A stretch of DNA of 64,000 bases, from assembly GCA_022036555.1 (NCBI GenBank), contig CM039126.1, positions 36,101,090 through 36,165,089 of the forward strand, read 5' to 3'. Below the pieces are notes generated by a model. It was not told where the DNA came from. It did not search any database and saw only the letters and a program-made list of their open reading frames with translations. Both the position numbers and the translations under genes were made by a program. Source of the DNA: Microstegium vimineum. Its lineage: Eukaryota > Streptophyta > Magnoliopsida > Poales > Poaceae. Each line of letters begins with the position of its first letter. The first letter of the stretch is position 1. Below are positions 23,696-34,687 of this stretch, piece after piece.

Positions 23696-23905
23696 ACTAC
23701 TAAAAAAAACATTTCGAGGAAACACCTGTAGAGGCGTCGATGCCTGTGAAAGAGTACGCTCTTTAGATGCATCTTCAAAGACGACTCGCTATCCAGTCGT
23801 CTCTGTCACTGGCTTTGTAGGCGTCTGGAGTTACCAACTATCGCTAAAAATACTACCATTTCTAGAGGCACCGGTAACTCATGCCTCCTCTATAGAGCAA
23901 GTTGT
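23696..23905. mobile_element. Possible CACTA-type left end
   Basis: TACTACTAAAAAAAAC resembles the grass CACTA terminus CACTACTAGAAAAA. It is followed by inverted short repeats (agaggcg, cgcctc-like, gacgactcg...cagtcgtc). The first base is not C and no right end is seen. Confidence 0.4.
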
Positions 23906-24480
23906 AGAGGTGGTTTTACTGTATATAATATGACTACCCTCGCTTGCTCTGCCTCCTCTCCCAAACCGTCACCCACTATGCCTCCTCCTCTCCGAACCCC
24001 ACCTTGGCTCATCCTCTCCAATTGTTCGCCTAAAGATCCATTTAAGCAATATTTAAATAGTAAACAGATGCCCCTCATGTCATTTAGGCCCTAAACAGTG
24101 AATTAAACGCCATTTAGCAGTTAAAACTGTCTAAACAGTCTAAACATAGTCGAGTTAAATGTTTTTATGATACCATTTAGTCTTAGTCATAGTTTAGTTA
24201 ATACGAGGATTACAAGTACCACAACCAACAATGAACCAATTAGCATCATAAGTATATAAAGTGTTATTGGATTTAGCTTTCTTCGAAAAAGATTATTCCA
24301 TAGAAAACCTACTTTTTACATGTGTAAATATGTAGACTTTCTAGCATATTTGACTTTTAAATACAAAAAAAAATCATATTGTAGTGTTACTATACTAAAC
24401 CGTTTACTCAATTTTTTAGTTAAACATTGTTTAAAGGGACTAAACACTAAACAAAGGGTGATTGACTGGTTACTATATTT
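23906..24480. other. Intergenic DNA with ctaaac/gtttag-rich stretch
   Basis: From 24080 to 24450 the sequence is rich in ctaaaca/gtttag motifs in both orientations, perhaps a decayed MITE. No ends defined. Confidence 0.35.
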
Positions 24481-24690
24481 TTGTGCCACCGCATCTTGAT
24501 TGATCTTAAGGGGATAAGTCCAGCCCTCTGTACCCATCACATCCCGATTGGTGCCTCTATCACACTGTCTAGAGAACCACATTGTAGGCTAAACAATAGG
24601 ATGTGGGAAGTCATGAAGAAAGAAATCCTTAAGCTTCTTCACATCAGGATAATTTATCCTATACCACATAACATAGAGATTTCTTCACCT
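24481..24690 (+). pseudogene. Athila-type reverse transcriptase relic (N-terminal part)
   Basis: The frame encodes LIDLKGISPALCTHHI, then SREPHCRLNNRMWEV and KKEILKLLHIRIIYPI. This matches the start of gypsy/Athila RT domains (DLKGISPSxCxHxI, PxRxxQRRLNPxMxEVVKKEILKLLxxGIIYPIS). The palm motifs do not follow; the sequence decays at about 24690. It is a short fragment of an autonomous Athila element. Confidence 0.75.
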
Positions 24691-25249
24691 CAGGTGAAGT
24701 GTAGCCACTTAGAATCCATTTGCGAAGTCAGATGATTATCATACATGACTTAGTGAACAAGGAGGGTAAATCAGGAAAACAAAGCACTACATTAACCACC
24801 ACATGAAGTGTATCCATTTAGTTTCCAAGTCTCACATTAGGTGAAGAATTCACCTAGTGCTAGGGTAAAAAAAATACATAAACTCCAGAAGCCAGCCGAC
24901 CACACAGTCAATTCCCAGAATAGCTGATAACCATTAACAAGAAGATATAGTACACTCACAGTAAGGTGAAATGTACACATTGAGTCCCCAAACCTACTAG
25001 AAGATTGAGAAAAATCTTGTAGCAGGGTCAAAGTGAATAAATCCAAATGTTTTTAATGATTGGAGAAAAGAAGAGTGCTAAGCACATCAATCCATTCTTG
25101 GCAACCTTTTAGACTTCTTTTTTTAATCGACCAGCGACACGACATAGAAAAATCCAATCACCAAGGGTCCCTAGCTTAGCTGGTGTCTCTTGCACGAAGA
25201 ATCCGAACACCATGGAGTCCCTAGCATCATTGGCAAGCCCCTATATTAG
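24691..25249. other. Repeat-derived DNA without clear ends
   Basis: Several ggtgaagtgta/cacctag motifs, no coding sequence. Confidence 0.35.
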
Positions 25250-25600
25250 CTGGTGATGAGCAGTTTGACAAGCTGGTCGACAATGGAGCAAGCGTCGAGC
25301 AGTCCAACCAACTAGTCGTTGACGATGTGAGTACCAAGAAGTAGGAAGTGTCGACCAATCCAACCAATTGGTCGGCGACAAAGTGAGCGCCAAGCAGTCC
25401 AACTAACTAGTTGGGGATGAAGTGAGCACCAAGTAGAAAGCAATGCCGAGCAGTCCAACCAACAGATCAGCTATGAAGTGAGTGCCAAGTACCTGGGAGC
25501 ACTGAGCAGTTCGACCAATTGGTTGGCGATGAAGTCCATGGGCCTAACAGTCCGACCAATTGGTCGGTAGTGAAGTCTGAGTGCTACGTGGTGCGACCAC
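25250..25600. repeat. Degenerate ~60-bp tandem repeats around CCAATTGGTCGG
   Basis: At least six units share (gag)cagtcc(g/a)accaa(c/t)tggtcggcgatgaagt followed by g(t/a)gagc(g/a)ccaag. Centres lie near 25270, 25310, 25365, 25410, 25470, 25515 and 25560. The core CCAATTGG is palindromic. No reading frame runs through. Confidence 0.7.
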
Positions 25601-25957
25601 CCGGACGATAATCCTCTTATCCTTCGTGACTATTCCAATCCCCAATCGTAAAAAATGAGCTTGTCAACCATACCTAGCTCATGTAATACAAATATGCAGA
25701 ATGGATAGTACATGATATAAAATTAAAGTATATGAACTCTAAAGAAAAATGGCACTATGGAATAAACTTTGTTTCTCACTCTTTGAAGTCATCTTTATCT
25801 CCTCAAGTGGTTAGCGTTTTAGATGAGAACAAAGCCCTAGCTATCCAATACCCTATGGTGCAAAGTGCTAATCTATTGTACACGCTTAAGAGTACATGCA
25901 TCACTAAGGAACCTCTATCGACCAAGCCATGACATAGAGCACTACTGCCCATACATG

Positions 25958-27127
25958 TTAAGTGCTGAATCGGAAACAGGGACACTTCTTTGTCTCATGG
26001 ACCACACATTGGTGCAGTGTAGATGGTACATAGCAGTTGGCATGGATCCAATCTCTCCCCAAGAGCAAACTATATGAGCCTTTCTCATCGATGACAAAGC
26101 AGGTGGTTGGCAAGGTCTTGTTGCCAATGGTCAACTCCACATGCAAGGCCCCACGAGTCTCTGACGAGTTACCTCCAAAATCTCTAAGCACTAGATCGGT
26201 CTTGATCAAGTCATCAGGTCCCATGCTGATCTTTTGGAAGGTAGTATAAGGCATCAAATTGACAGAGCCACCACCATCATCCAACATCTTGCCCATCGGC
26301 TTCCCGTTGACATGTCCCTTACATACAAAGCCTTCAAGTGTGGATGTCTAGCAGGTCTATAAAATATGGTTTGAGAATCCAATGCCAACATAGCAGTCAA
26401 CTCTTCATACTCTAATTCATCGAAATCTAAGTAAACTTCTTGATCTATCGGTGCTCTGAATTCAATAGGCAAGAAAAAAGCCATAATATCAGCCATTGGA
26501 TTACCGGAATCGGCTATTTGTTTGACACACCACACTTGAGTTGATTTAGATTTCTTTTCTTGCTCAAGTTTAGTATTCCTCAAGCATTGTACCCTTCTTT
26601 TTTTTGACTCTTAGTAAGACCTCCAGGGCACCATTGGCCATCTTGCCAAACATGATCTTCCTCATCACGTCTGACTCGGTCTATGTTGGAAACTCTCTTG
26701 CTGAGCCGACTGTGAACACTGTGATTAAAAATGCGTCGATCCATGTTATTATATTTGACTCTATCATGGACAGATCGGTGTTTGCTTTGAGATTGCTTAT
26801 ATTCTCTGTATTGCTCGCTGCATTCAGGACAATTGTTCCTGGGAGACAATCTCAACCCTTCATTCCAACGATGTCTGAAAAAAGGACAATTCAAATGTAT
26901 CTCAGCCTGCTCTTCTTCATATTTCCTTTCTTTGCACCTATATGCTGGTCTTCTTCTTCCCTAAGCCTCTTAGCATAATCCTTCTCCTTCTATCATTGCC
27001 ATTTAATAAGGAGGATAGGGGACGTGACTCGAGGACGTGCAACAATTAGCTTAGATGACTCTCCTTGCTTGTATCGGATATTTTGCTTCTCTCTTATTAG
27101 CTTAATCTCCCGATACTCTTCAGCCGT
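25958..27127 (-). pseudogene. Tat-type gypsy gag C-terminus and protease, broken
   Basis: Read on the minus strand: gag C-terminus with the zinc-finger-like CPFFRHRWNEGLRL...NNCPEC (26894-26800), the GLTKSQK motif, then FYRPARHPHLKALYV and the aspartic protease. The protease has DGGGSVNLMPYTTF at its active-site region and YSLLLGRDWIHA near its C-terminus (26296-25958). Frames change at about 26580 and 26270. The aspartate region reads DDGGGS where VDGG(A/S) is usual. RT and integrase are not found below 25958. It continues on the other side of the 27128-36466 insertion, at 36467-38100. Confidence 0.82.
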
Positions 27128-28495
27128 TGTTGACACTTCTTAGCGTCGCACCACAAATAGAGATAAATCTCTATCCTCGGTACGGCGCCAGAAATGCTTA
27201 TGGGTATTTCTTATGACTATTGGATAAATCCATAAGCGCACAGATTATACCGTTGTAGCAATTCACCTAGGAGTATTCCAAGGTATCGTAATTTATTTTA
27301 TCCCAAGGGAAAGCTGAGCTAGAAATGATAATTAGAGAGAGATCCTAGAGAGTACCTCAACTTAGTATCGACTAGTATAGGGGTGTAAATGATAAATGTG
27401 ATAGGAAGGGGATTGATGAATGAAAGAGCCTAGGTAAATGATACTTAGAACGGACTAGATAGATTAGCTAGGTGGGAGGACAACGAGAGAGTACAAGGAA
27501 CTCCTAAGCAATTCACTCTACTTTAATATACTTAGCTAATTAACTAGACTAAACACTATAGTTTGCCTCCTCAATACAAGTATGCTAGGCGAGGGGATAG
27601 ATTAGTAGGAGGACAAAACTCCTACCGGACCGCGCCCTCCTGTTGTCTTGAAGCCCTACCTTTTAATAACTTATCTGACACGCGTGGTGGAATACTAAGG
27701 CTAGATAGAGCTATCACCTTCTACTAGCATCCACGAACAATCCACGCAATAAGCAGTAATCAAGGATAAGCCAATATATAAGCACCACACTTACACACAA
27801 CTTATTACTTTGACTACGATCAATAATCAAAGCACCCTATGACAGGCAATGATCGCATACAGGAAAAGTCACAAGGATCACAGACTATAAATGTAAAGGC
27901 TATTAAAGAGCAAAAGCATATAACAATACTATATCTAGTATAGTAATGCTGAAAGTAAATACTAAGTAAAGTAAAGGGAAAGGATAATATATTGATAAAG
28001 ATAAAGTCTTACAAAGAAGAAAAGATACAAGAGCTATACCAGACCTCCCAAAAGAAAACTCCAGAAATCCTGATCAAGCTCGACTCAACTCTAACTTCCA
28101 CTCTAGACTAACTACTAGAACAATTCTAAGGAATGGAGCTTGTAGGCTTCTTCACCATGTGTAGAGAGGGGGGTATGGCCCTCTATTTATAGTTGTGAGC
28201 CGTTGAGAGAAAGCACAGAGTGTTCCAATGGATGGATTTCACTCTAGAGTGCCTCTCTTGGATCATGGCCGAGGGGGAGAGCCAGGTGGGCCCATAGGGT
28301 GGTCTGCCGACCCCCTATGTGGGTCCCACTGGCTCTCACTTGCTTCATTTCTTCATCCTTGCACTCAAACACTCATGTACATGTGGAACTAGTTATTTGA
28401 TAAACTATGCTCATGATGTGTTTGTTTTATCCCTGATCCAGAGGTTGGTGGCACAATTTTAAGTATAGAAAAGTTAATCATAACTTGTGCCAACA
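27128..28495 (-). repeat. 3' LTR of the Athila-type element (412-bp U3 deletion)
   Basis: 1,368 bp against 1,779 bp for the partner at 34688. The missing 412 bases correspond to 35752-36163 and lie directly upstream (in transcript sense) of the TATA box TATAAATAG at 28192-28184. The rest aligns throughout. Confidence 0.9.
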
Positions 28496-28510
28496 AGATC
28501 CCCCAAGCTT
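28496..28510 (-). promoter_or_regulatory. Polypurine tract of the Athila-type element
   Basis: Minus strand AAGCTTGGGGGATCT directly abuts the 3' LTR. This is the expected plus-strand primer site. Confidence 0.8.
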
Positions 28511-29960
28511 AACCTTTGCTCGTCCCGAGCAAACAATCAAACTTAGCTCGATGGATCAGGAGTTGCTACTATGCTTCATATTTCAAGAGTACTAGATCTA
28601 CAACAATATACTTCTCTTTTGAATGGAAAAATTAGCAATAAAGACTCACCCATATTACCTTAGTCCTTCATGGGGCTTATAGCTTTATCCTTTGTCTTGA
28701 GAGGTTGAGAGATAGAAAAACTTGATTGGAGCACTAGTTTTCTCATTCTTTCACAAGTTTCATATCGGAGGTTTTCAAGATTTTGTAAAAGAGAAATTTG
28801 GTGTTCCTGAAATAGCATTCTCGAGTCGCTCATATGGTGTATGATTCCTTACCAAGGCACATATCAAAGTTTGCCTTCTTTCTTCCTACTTCTAAAGCTT
28901 ATGTGGGGCTGTAGGTAGGGATCAAAGATGTAGCAAACTTACCTTGCATATATTGTAAAGTCAAATCCTGGATCCAAGGAGAGAAGTGTCATACTCTTAG
29001 ATCAAGATGTGCAAGTGTGTGGAAACATGGCAAAATGATCAATACTCCTATAAGATCTCTCTTTCCTAACTTATAAAATTTGAGACATAGCTATCTTTAT
29101 TTATTTTTCTATGAGCTTTGAAGATGCTCATTATTATTATTATTATTTTTTTTTATTATTATTATTTCAAAAGAGCTTTGGAATGCTCATAGATTTTGGG
29201 ACTTTATAATGCCCTTGAATTTTTCATAATTTTCCATAGTCTATGTCTCATTTGCTAGCAATAAACTAGAGAGAGATTTTCTACTATAGCATGGAGTATG
29301 AACTATGTGGAAATGTAAGACATGTTTTTACGTACTTCCAGTGTAGAAGCAGCATGTATATGTGGCATGTACGTGATGTTGATCTTGGGAGCATGATAAG
29401 TCTCTCAATAAGGGTCACAAAACTTAACCAAACTCAACACAAAGTAAGCAGCTTATGTAGAAAGCTTATATCATGAAAGATCATATATGGCTTTGGTAGG
29501 ACTTATCACTATTGAGGAACAACAAAGTGTTTTGTCATTTTAAGAAATAAAACTCCGATAGTCATTCTTGCTTAGAACAAAATCATAGCAGCTCTTATCT
29601 TGTCATATCATGTCTCACAACAACTTAGATTTAGTTACAACATTTGCAACCCACAAAAGTTTGAGGTTCATGATGAATTCTTTTTAAGCCAAGTAATCCA
29701 TACTTAGAGAAATATCAAGTTATAAACTAAGTACTAGAGAGACGTTTAGCAGAGCAACTATACATCATTTCCATATGAGATATAGATTTTTCATAAAGCA
29801 TGTGCGAGTGGAGTAGAGAAAGTCTTTTTATTATTTTCATCATATGCAGATGTTTTTTTAGATGCAAAGCAAAGATAAGCAGGAAATGCATAAATATAAA
29901 TGCTGAAATTAAAAACTTACCTTAGTGGGGGAGGGGACCTCCCCCAAGCTTGTTCTTTGC
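28511..29960 (-). other. 3' non-coding spacer of the Athila-type element
   Basis: No coding sequence. Contains an AT-only simple repeat (29130-29166). A second polypurine-like AAGCTTGGGGG (29951-29941, minus) follows just after the ORF1-like gene. Confidence 0.7.
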
Positions 29961-31449
29961 TTAGTGGCGCGACGGTTGTGGATGGAATTGCCGCCACATG
30001 TCCCACTGCCGATGTTGTTCTGCTTGCATAGCTTGGATATCTTCGGCAGTTTGCTGGACGATGCGTGTTGTCTCATCGTGCTCAACACGCAGCTCACCAA
30101 AGGTGTTGGTGAGATGATCGAACTGTTGCTGCAATTCACGATGCTCCCTTTCTCGTGTGGACGAGAAGGATGCTCGTGCTCTTTGCGGACGTGAGGATCG
30201 AGGAGGCATGCCGCTTGAAGTGTGTATGGGATCGAAAGATGTATTGTCTTCCTCCTCGTCCATAGTTTCTCGGGAGGAACCACCTTGCTCAAGATGAACA
30301 AAGTATAGCCCCTCCTGAGCTCTCATGTCTGCACCTGCAAAACCTCTTTGTCCAATGCCCTGATCTAGATCAAGGGTTAGCTTACGGGTCCTATACAATT
30401 GAAGTTGCATATTTGGAAGAGGCACCTCAAATGTATGGCCACTGTAGATCATTTTAAGATTACCATTGGCATCTCTTTTTAGTATTTGAGCAATTGTAAG
30501 ATATTCTTCTGAGATCATAGCTAAAGGAGCAGAGATGTAAACAAAGGGGTATGTGCCATTTAGCAAGTTCATGGATTCAGAAAGACGAGTAATTAAAGAT
30601 GTGAATTGAATAGATTCATTACTCTCAAGCGAACTTTGCCAAAATTCCACTAAGCAGTTAACAGGAGAGATTTGAATTTTGTTGACCATGGCGTATAGCA
30701 ATTTTAATTCCATGTCATTTATCACACTAGCATTACTTCCAGGAAACAAAGTCATTTTCATCCAAATGCATGAAACGAAGAGTTGGATTATGAACCGCCT
30801 CAGGTTTAGGATTTGAACAATTATTAAGAGCAAAGATAGAGAACCAAAACTTTCTCTTGTTAAACTTACGCATGGAAAAGTCTACATCTATCACGCATGA
30901 ATCATCAAAATCAAGAGCAGCACTTAGATGACTCCAAGTTAAACTAAAGCTTTGATTAAACATGTGAAAGAATATTCCAACATTAGAGGTTTGGAGAGAG
31001 CATAGAAACTCTATTGTGAGCAATTCAATTCCAAACTCTTCTATTTGCCAAAAGCTAGACCAACCAATCATGGAAAAGATAGTATTAGATTCGTTGGTCA
31101 TACCTGCGTTGAAGAGAAGATTCGGATCCAATATCCTCGTATGCTCGAAAGATCGATTCTGGAGAGAGAGATACCTTTGATACCCTGGTTGGTCAAACCA
31201 GAGACCGCTCTGTTGATCATAGGTCCTCATCGGGGGTACCATGATTTCCCCAATGTGTGGTACCTCCGTCGGTACTTCCTCTTCCTCCTGAGGGAGTTCT
31301 TCGGTTTGGAGGCCCTCCCAAGTGTATCGGGCAGAACCTTCCCTTCTGCTTCCTTGGGAAATATCATCGGATTGGCGGAAGCGTCAGGATGAGCTCTGAC
31401 TCATAGATTGCTTCATTGACTTGAATGCGGATGTCAATGGGTTCTTCAT
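29961..31449 (-). pseudogene. Athila ORF1-like protein gene, broken
   Basis: Probable start at 31449 (MKNPLTSAFKSMKQS). An in-frame TGA at 31386-31384 is followed by continuous sequence in the same frame to 30733. The second part runs in another frame from about 30790 to 29961, so a frameshift lies near 30760. The middle (DPNLLFNAGM, IGWSSFWQIEEF, LTIEFLCSL, FSLTWSHLSAAL) has the pattern of the plant ATHILA ORF-1 family. The C-terminal ~70 residues form a Gln/Glu-rich coiled coil (RELQQQFDHLTNTFGELRVEHDE...). In the family this ORF lies downstream of pol; its role is not known. Here it follows protease directly, because pol is missing. Confidence 0.72.
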
Positions 31450-31627
31450 CTTTGGAGAGGACAAGAACACGGGCAAGACTAGGGAGAGTATCACTACTTC
31501 TCTTGAAAGGAGAGAGCAAGGCAAGGAGAGGCTTGAGATAAAACTGAATTCTGGTTGAGGTGTGAGGGAAAGAGCTCTCCTTGCATGGGGTTTTATAGGG
31601 GAGAGGAGATGGCACCAAGGGGGTGTC

Positions 31628-32282
31628 ATGGGGTGGTCGGCCGACCATCCATGGGCATGCCCCTTGGGTGCCATGATCACAAGCCTTAGTGGATGTCTTT
31701 CACAAAGCAAAAGAGAGAGAGGAGGTGACCATAGGGTGGTCGGCTGACCACCCCATGGTGGGGAATCCACTCATGATTTTTCTAGTGCCTGGTGAAAGGT
31801 GAAAGGTTTTATGTGATGTGATCAAAGGCTGAGTTAAAGTGGTCAAGATTCTCCTCTTTAAACAAAGAGTAGTGGGGGACAAAGGTATGTCATGCTTTAC
31901 TCAAAAGTGATTGATGTGTTTTATTTTTCAAAGCATGAAAAAGTGAAAGTGGAAGGTGTCATGATTCCCCACTTTGGACAAGGAGTAGTGGGAGACAAAG
32001 GTGTGACATGCTTTAACCAAAAGTGATTGAAGTAAAGCATGACAAAGCAAAAGAGATGTCTCCTAAAGATAAATCTGGTTTTTGAAAGCAACACTACTCA
32101 AATCATGAAATTCTTGGACAAAGGATGGTGGGGAATAAAGAGAGATGATAAAGTGGATCATAGGGTGGTCGGCCGACCACCATAGTCCTCCATTTTTTTT
32201 CTTTTATAAAGGTCCCTAATTATTATGTGATTAACTAAGCCAAGGTAGGGTGCATATAGGTGGTCGGCCAACCACCCCTATG
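31628..32282. repeat. Cluster of imperfect palindromes GGGTGGTCGGCCGACCACCC
   Basis: Four copies in this spacer, at 31628-31653, 31730-31759, 32159-32185 and 32252-32282, each ~26-30 bases and often ending catag...ctatg. Four more lie in the LTRs: 28293-28319, 35911-35941, 36009-36043 and 36264-36290. All are self-complementary with few mismatches. Confidence 0.85.
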
Positions 32283-32383
32283 ACCCTATCTTTTGTCAAC
32301 TTTCAATGTTAAACTAACTCTCAAGTTTTATTTAAACTAACTTTGTTATTTCTAAATTTTAAGTATGAAAGTAAAGGTTTTAA

Positions 32384-34540
32384 CTAAATGAAAGAAAGGA
32401 AATAAAGGATAACTACCGATTTACCTTTCGGCGAAGGCTCCTTGATTTTAAGTCCTTGGAGTAGAACTCTCCTTCTTGTTGATTCTTCGGATGCACCTAA
32501 TGGCTCTGGAGACAGAGACCGCAGGGCGTGCACCTCCTTTGCTTTCCACACCTGCCTTGGATTGGCAGGTTCATCTTCCTCAAGTTCGTTGATCTTGGCC
32601 TCCGGGTATTGCTTCTTTGGGCGCGGGGCTCGAACTCTTCTTCTCGGTGATTGTGCTTTAACCTGCTTGTTAAGTTTATAACCATTGAAAGCACTCTTTA
32701 CCTTATGACTTGGGAACTGGAAGTGTATCTGTCCCGATCCAACGTAGATGACTGCGTTGGTGGTGTTGAGGAAGGGCCGTCCCAAGATGACGGGGACTTC
32801 CATGTTAGCTCCCATGTCAAGGATGATGAAGTCGGTGGGGACATACTCATCTTGGATGTTCACCAAGATATCCCTCGCGAGTCCCTCAGGAAACCGTATG
32901 GTTTGATCGGCCATCTGCAGGCGAACACATGTGGGGACCAAAGGTCCTCCTAAGAGATTATCATATGTTACCTTTGACATGATGTTGACACTTGATCCGA
33001 GATCGCAGAAGGCGGTATGGAATGTCTGTTGTCCAATTGAGCACTTGATCGTCGGAAGGCATGGGTCTTCCTTCTTCATGATGAAGGGAGGATCGAGAAG
33101 ATAGCTCCAATAGGAGCGTAGTGGAGGCTTACCAAACTTGGTTGTGACCATGTTAACATGCTCAATGGAGTCCTCTGGTTTCCCAAGGATCTTACCCTGT
33201 TCTAAGGATGGTATAGCTGCTGCTAACTGAGCAAATTAGGTTTCTAGCATTTTATTAAAGCTCAATTGATTTTTCATAGCAGTTGTAAAGCTATCCATTT
33301 TCTCACCAAAGATTTCAAGAACTTTATCAGTGGCAATCATTTTCTTATTTATACCATCATTAATTCTAGATTGCCCTAGAACAAGATCTTTCAATGAAGG
33401 TTGATTATTATTGTAATTGTTATAATTGTCATTACCTCCATTACCTTGGTAGAAGGGGCGTGAATTCCAGCTTCCTTGTTGTTGGGGTCGATACCCGTTG
33501 TTGTTGTTGTTGTTGTTGCTGATGAAGTTCACGTCCTCCATCGGTGTCTCGGGGCAACTGTTGCCCGAGTGATCATTTCCACCGCACACTTCACACCATG
33601 GGTCAGCTTCAATGGCTTGTGTGGTGGTGACGGGGTAGATGGCCTCTCGTTCCTTCTTGGAACCTTCTTCTATCTTCTTCATCAAGAGGTCCATCTTGGC
33701 AGAGAGCATGTCCACCTCACTGACGGTGTGCATGCCTCTCTTCTTTGGCTGGAGACGTTCCTCACCCCAACCTTGGTTGGTTACCATCTTCTCGATGAGG
33801 TCCTTGGCGCTTCTTACCGTGTGTTGGAGAAATGCCCCTCCAGCGGCAGCATCAAGGTGACTATGGGCCATGCTAGTCAGTCCATGGTAGAACCCTTGAA
33901 TCAGGAGCCAGTCGTCTATCCCATGATGAGGACAGGCATGAACATACTCCTGGAGATGCTCCCATGCTTCGGGAATCGTCTCGTCGGATTGTTGCTGAAA
34001 GCTCGAGATCTTTCCACGAAGGGCATTGGTTTTGCCCGTCGGGAAGAACTTCTTGAGGAATGCATTAGCACACCTCTCCCATGTAGTGGCCTCTTCCTTA
34101 TGGGTGTAGAACCATTTCTTCGCCTTCCCCAATAGCGAGAATGGAAAAAGGTGAAGACAAATGGCGTCAGACGCCACTCCCTTGATAGTGAATGTGCCAC
34201 ATAACTCCATGAAGTGCTGGAGATGAGCATTGGCATCCTCATGGGGCTTTCCGCAAAACGGATTGGCCTGAACCATGTGGATCAAGGCAGGCTTCATCTC
34301 GAAGGTGGCATCCCCGAAGTTGACCTCGGGACCCTGAGCTACGTGGGTAGCTGACGGGGCCGAGAAGTCAGAGATTGCCTTCTGGGCCATAACTTCCTTG
34401 AGTGGTGGTGTAGAGCCTCCTTCCTCGAACAGATTTAGGTTCGAGATGAACCTCTAAGGTGGGACTTGATGACGTCTAGACCTCCTCAACAGCTGCTCAG
34501 GATCGTCTAGGTAGTTTCCCGGCAGTTGGAAACCACTCAT
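32384..34540 (-). pseudogene. Athila-type gag-protease with two in-frame stops
   Basis: Start at 34540 (MSGFQLPGNYLDDPEQLL). A TAG at 34456-34454 and a TAA at 33238-33236 interrupt one otherwise continuous frame. Gag (to about 33240) has the retrotransposon gag core WFYTHKEEATTWERCANAFL, a single CxxCxxxxHxxxxC knuckle (CEVCGGNDHSGNSC), an Asn repeat and a Gln/Asn-rich tail. Protease (33151-32384) has CDLGSSVNIM at the active-site position, where the second residue after Asp is normally Gly, and VPVILGRPFLNTTNAVI. The frame then ends in a basic tail (RRRVRAPRPKKQYPE) and stops without entering RT. Downstream comes spacer DNA. Upstream is a primer site 120 bases away. Confidence 0.88.
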
Positions 34541-34662
34541 AAACTGTCTGTCTTTACAAGAAGAGAAGACACAGACAGGGGGTAAGCCCCTATGACTAAT
34601 TGATGACTAAGTTAATGATAAGCTCTGGATTCAATCTAATTAAAATTTCTAGGCTATGCTTT

Positions 34663-34679
34663 CTCCGGCAACGGCGCCA
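34663..34679 (-). promoter_or_regulatory. Primer binding site, tRNA-Asp type
   Basis: Plus-strand text ctccggcaacggcgcca equals the 3' end of plant tRNA-Asp (ccccggcaacggcgcca) apart from one base. It lies 8 bases inside the 5' LTR, as expected for Athila elements. Confidence 0.85.
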
Positions 34680-34687
34680 GAAATGCT

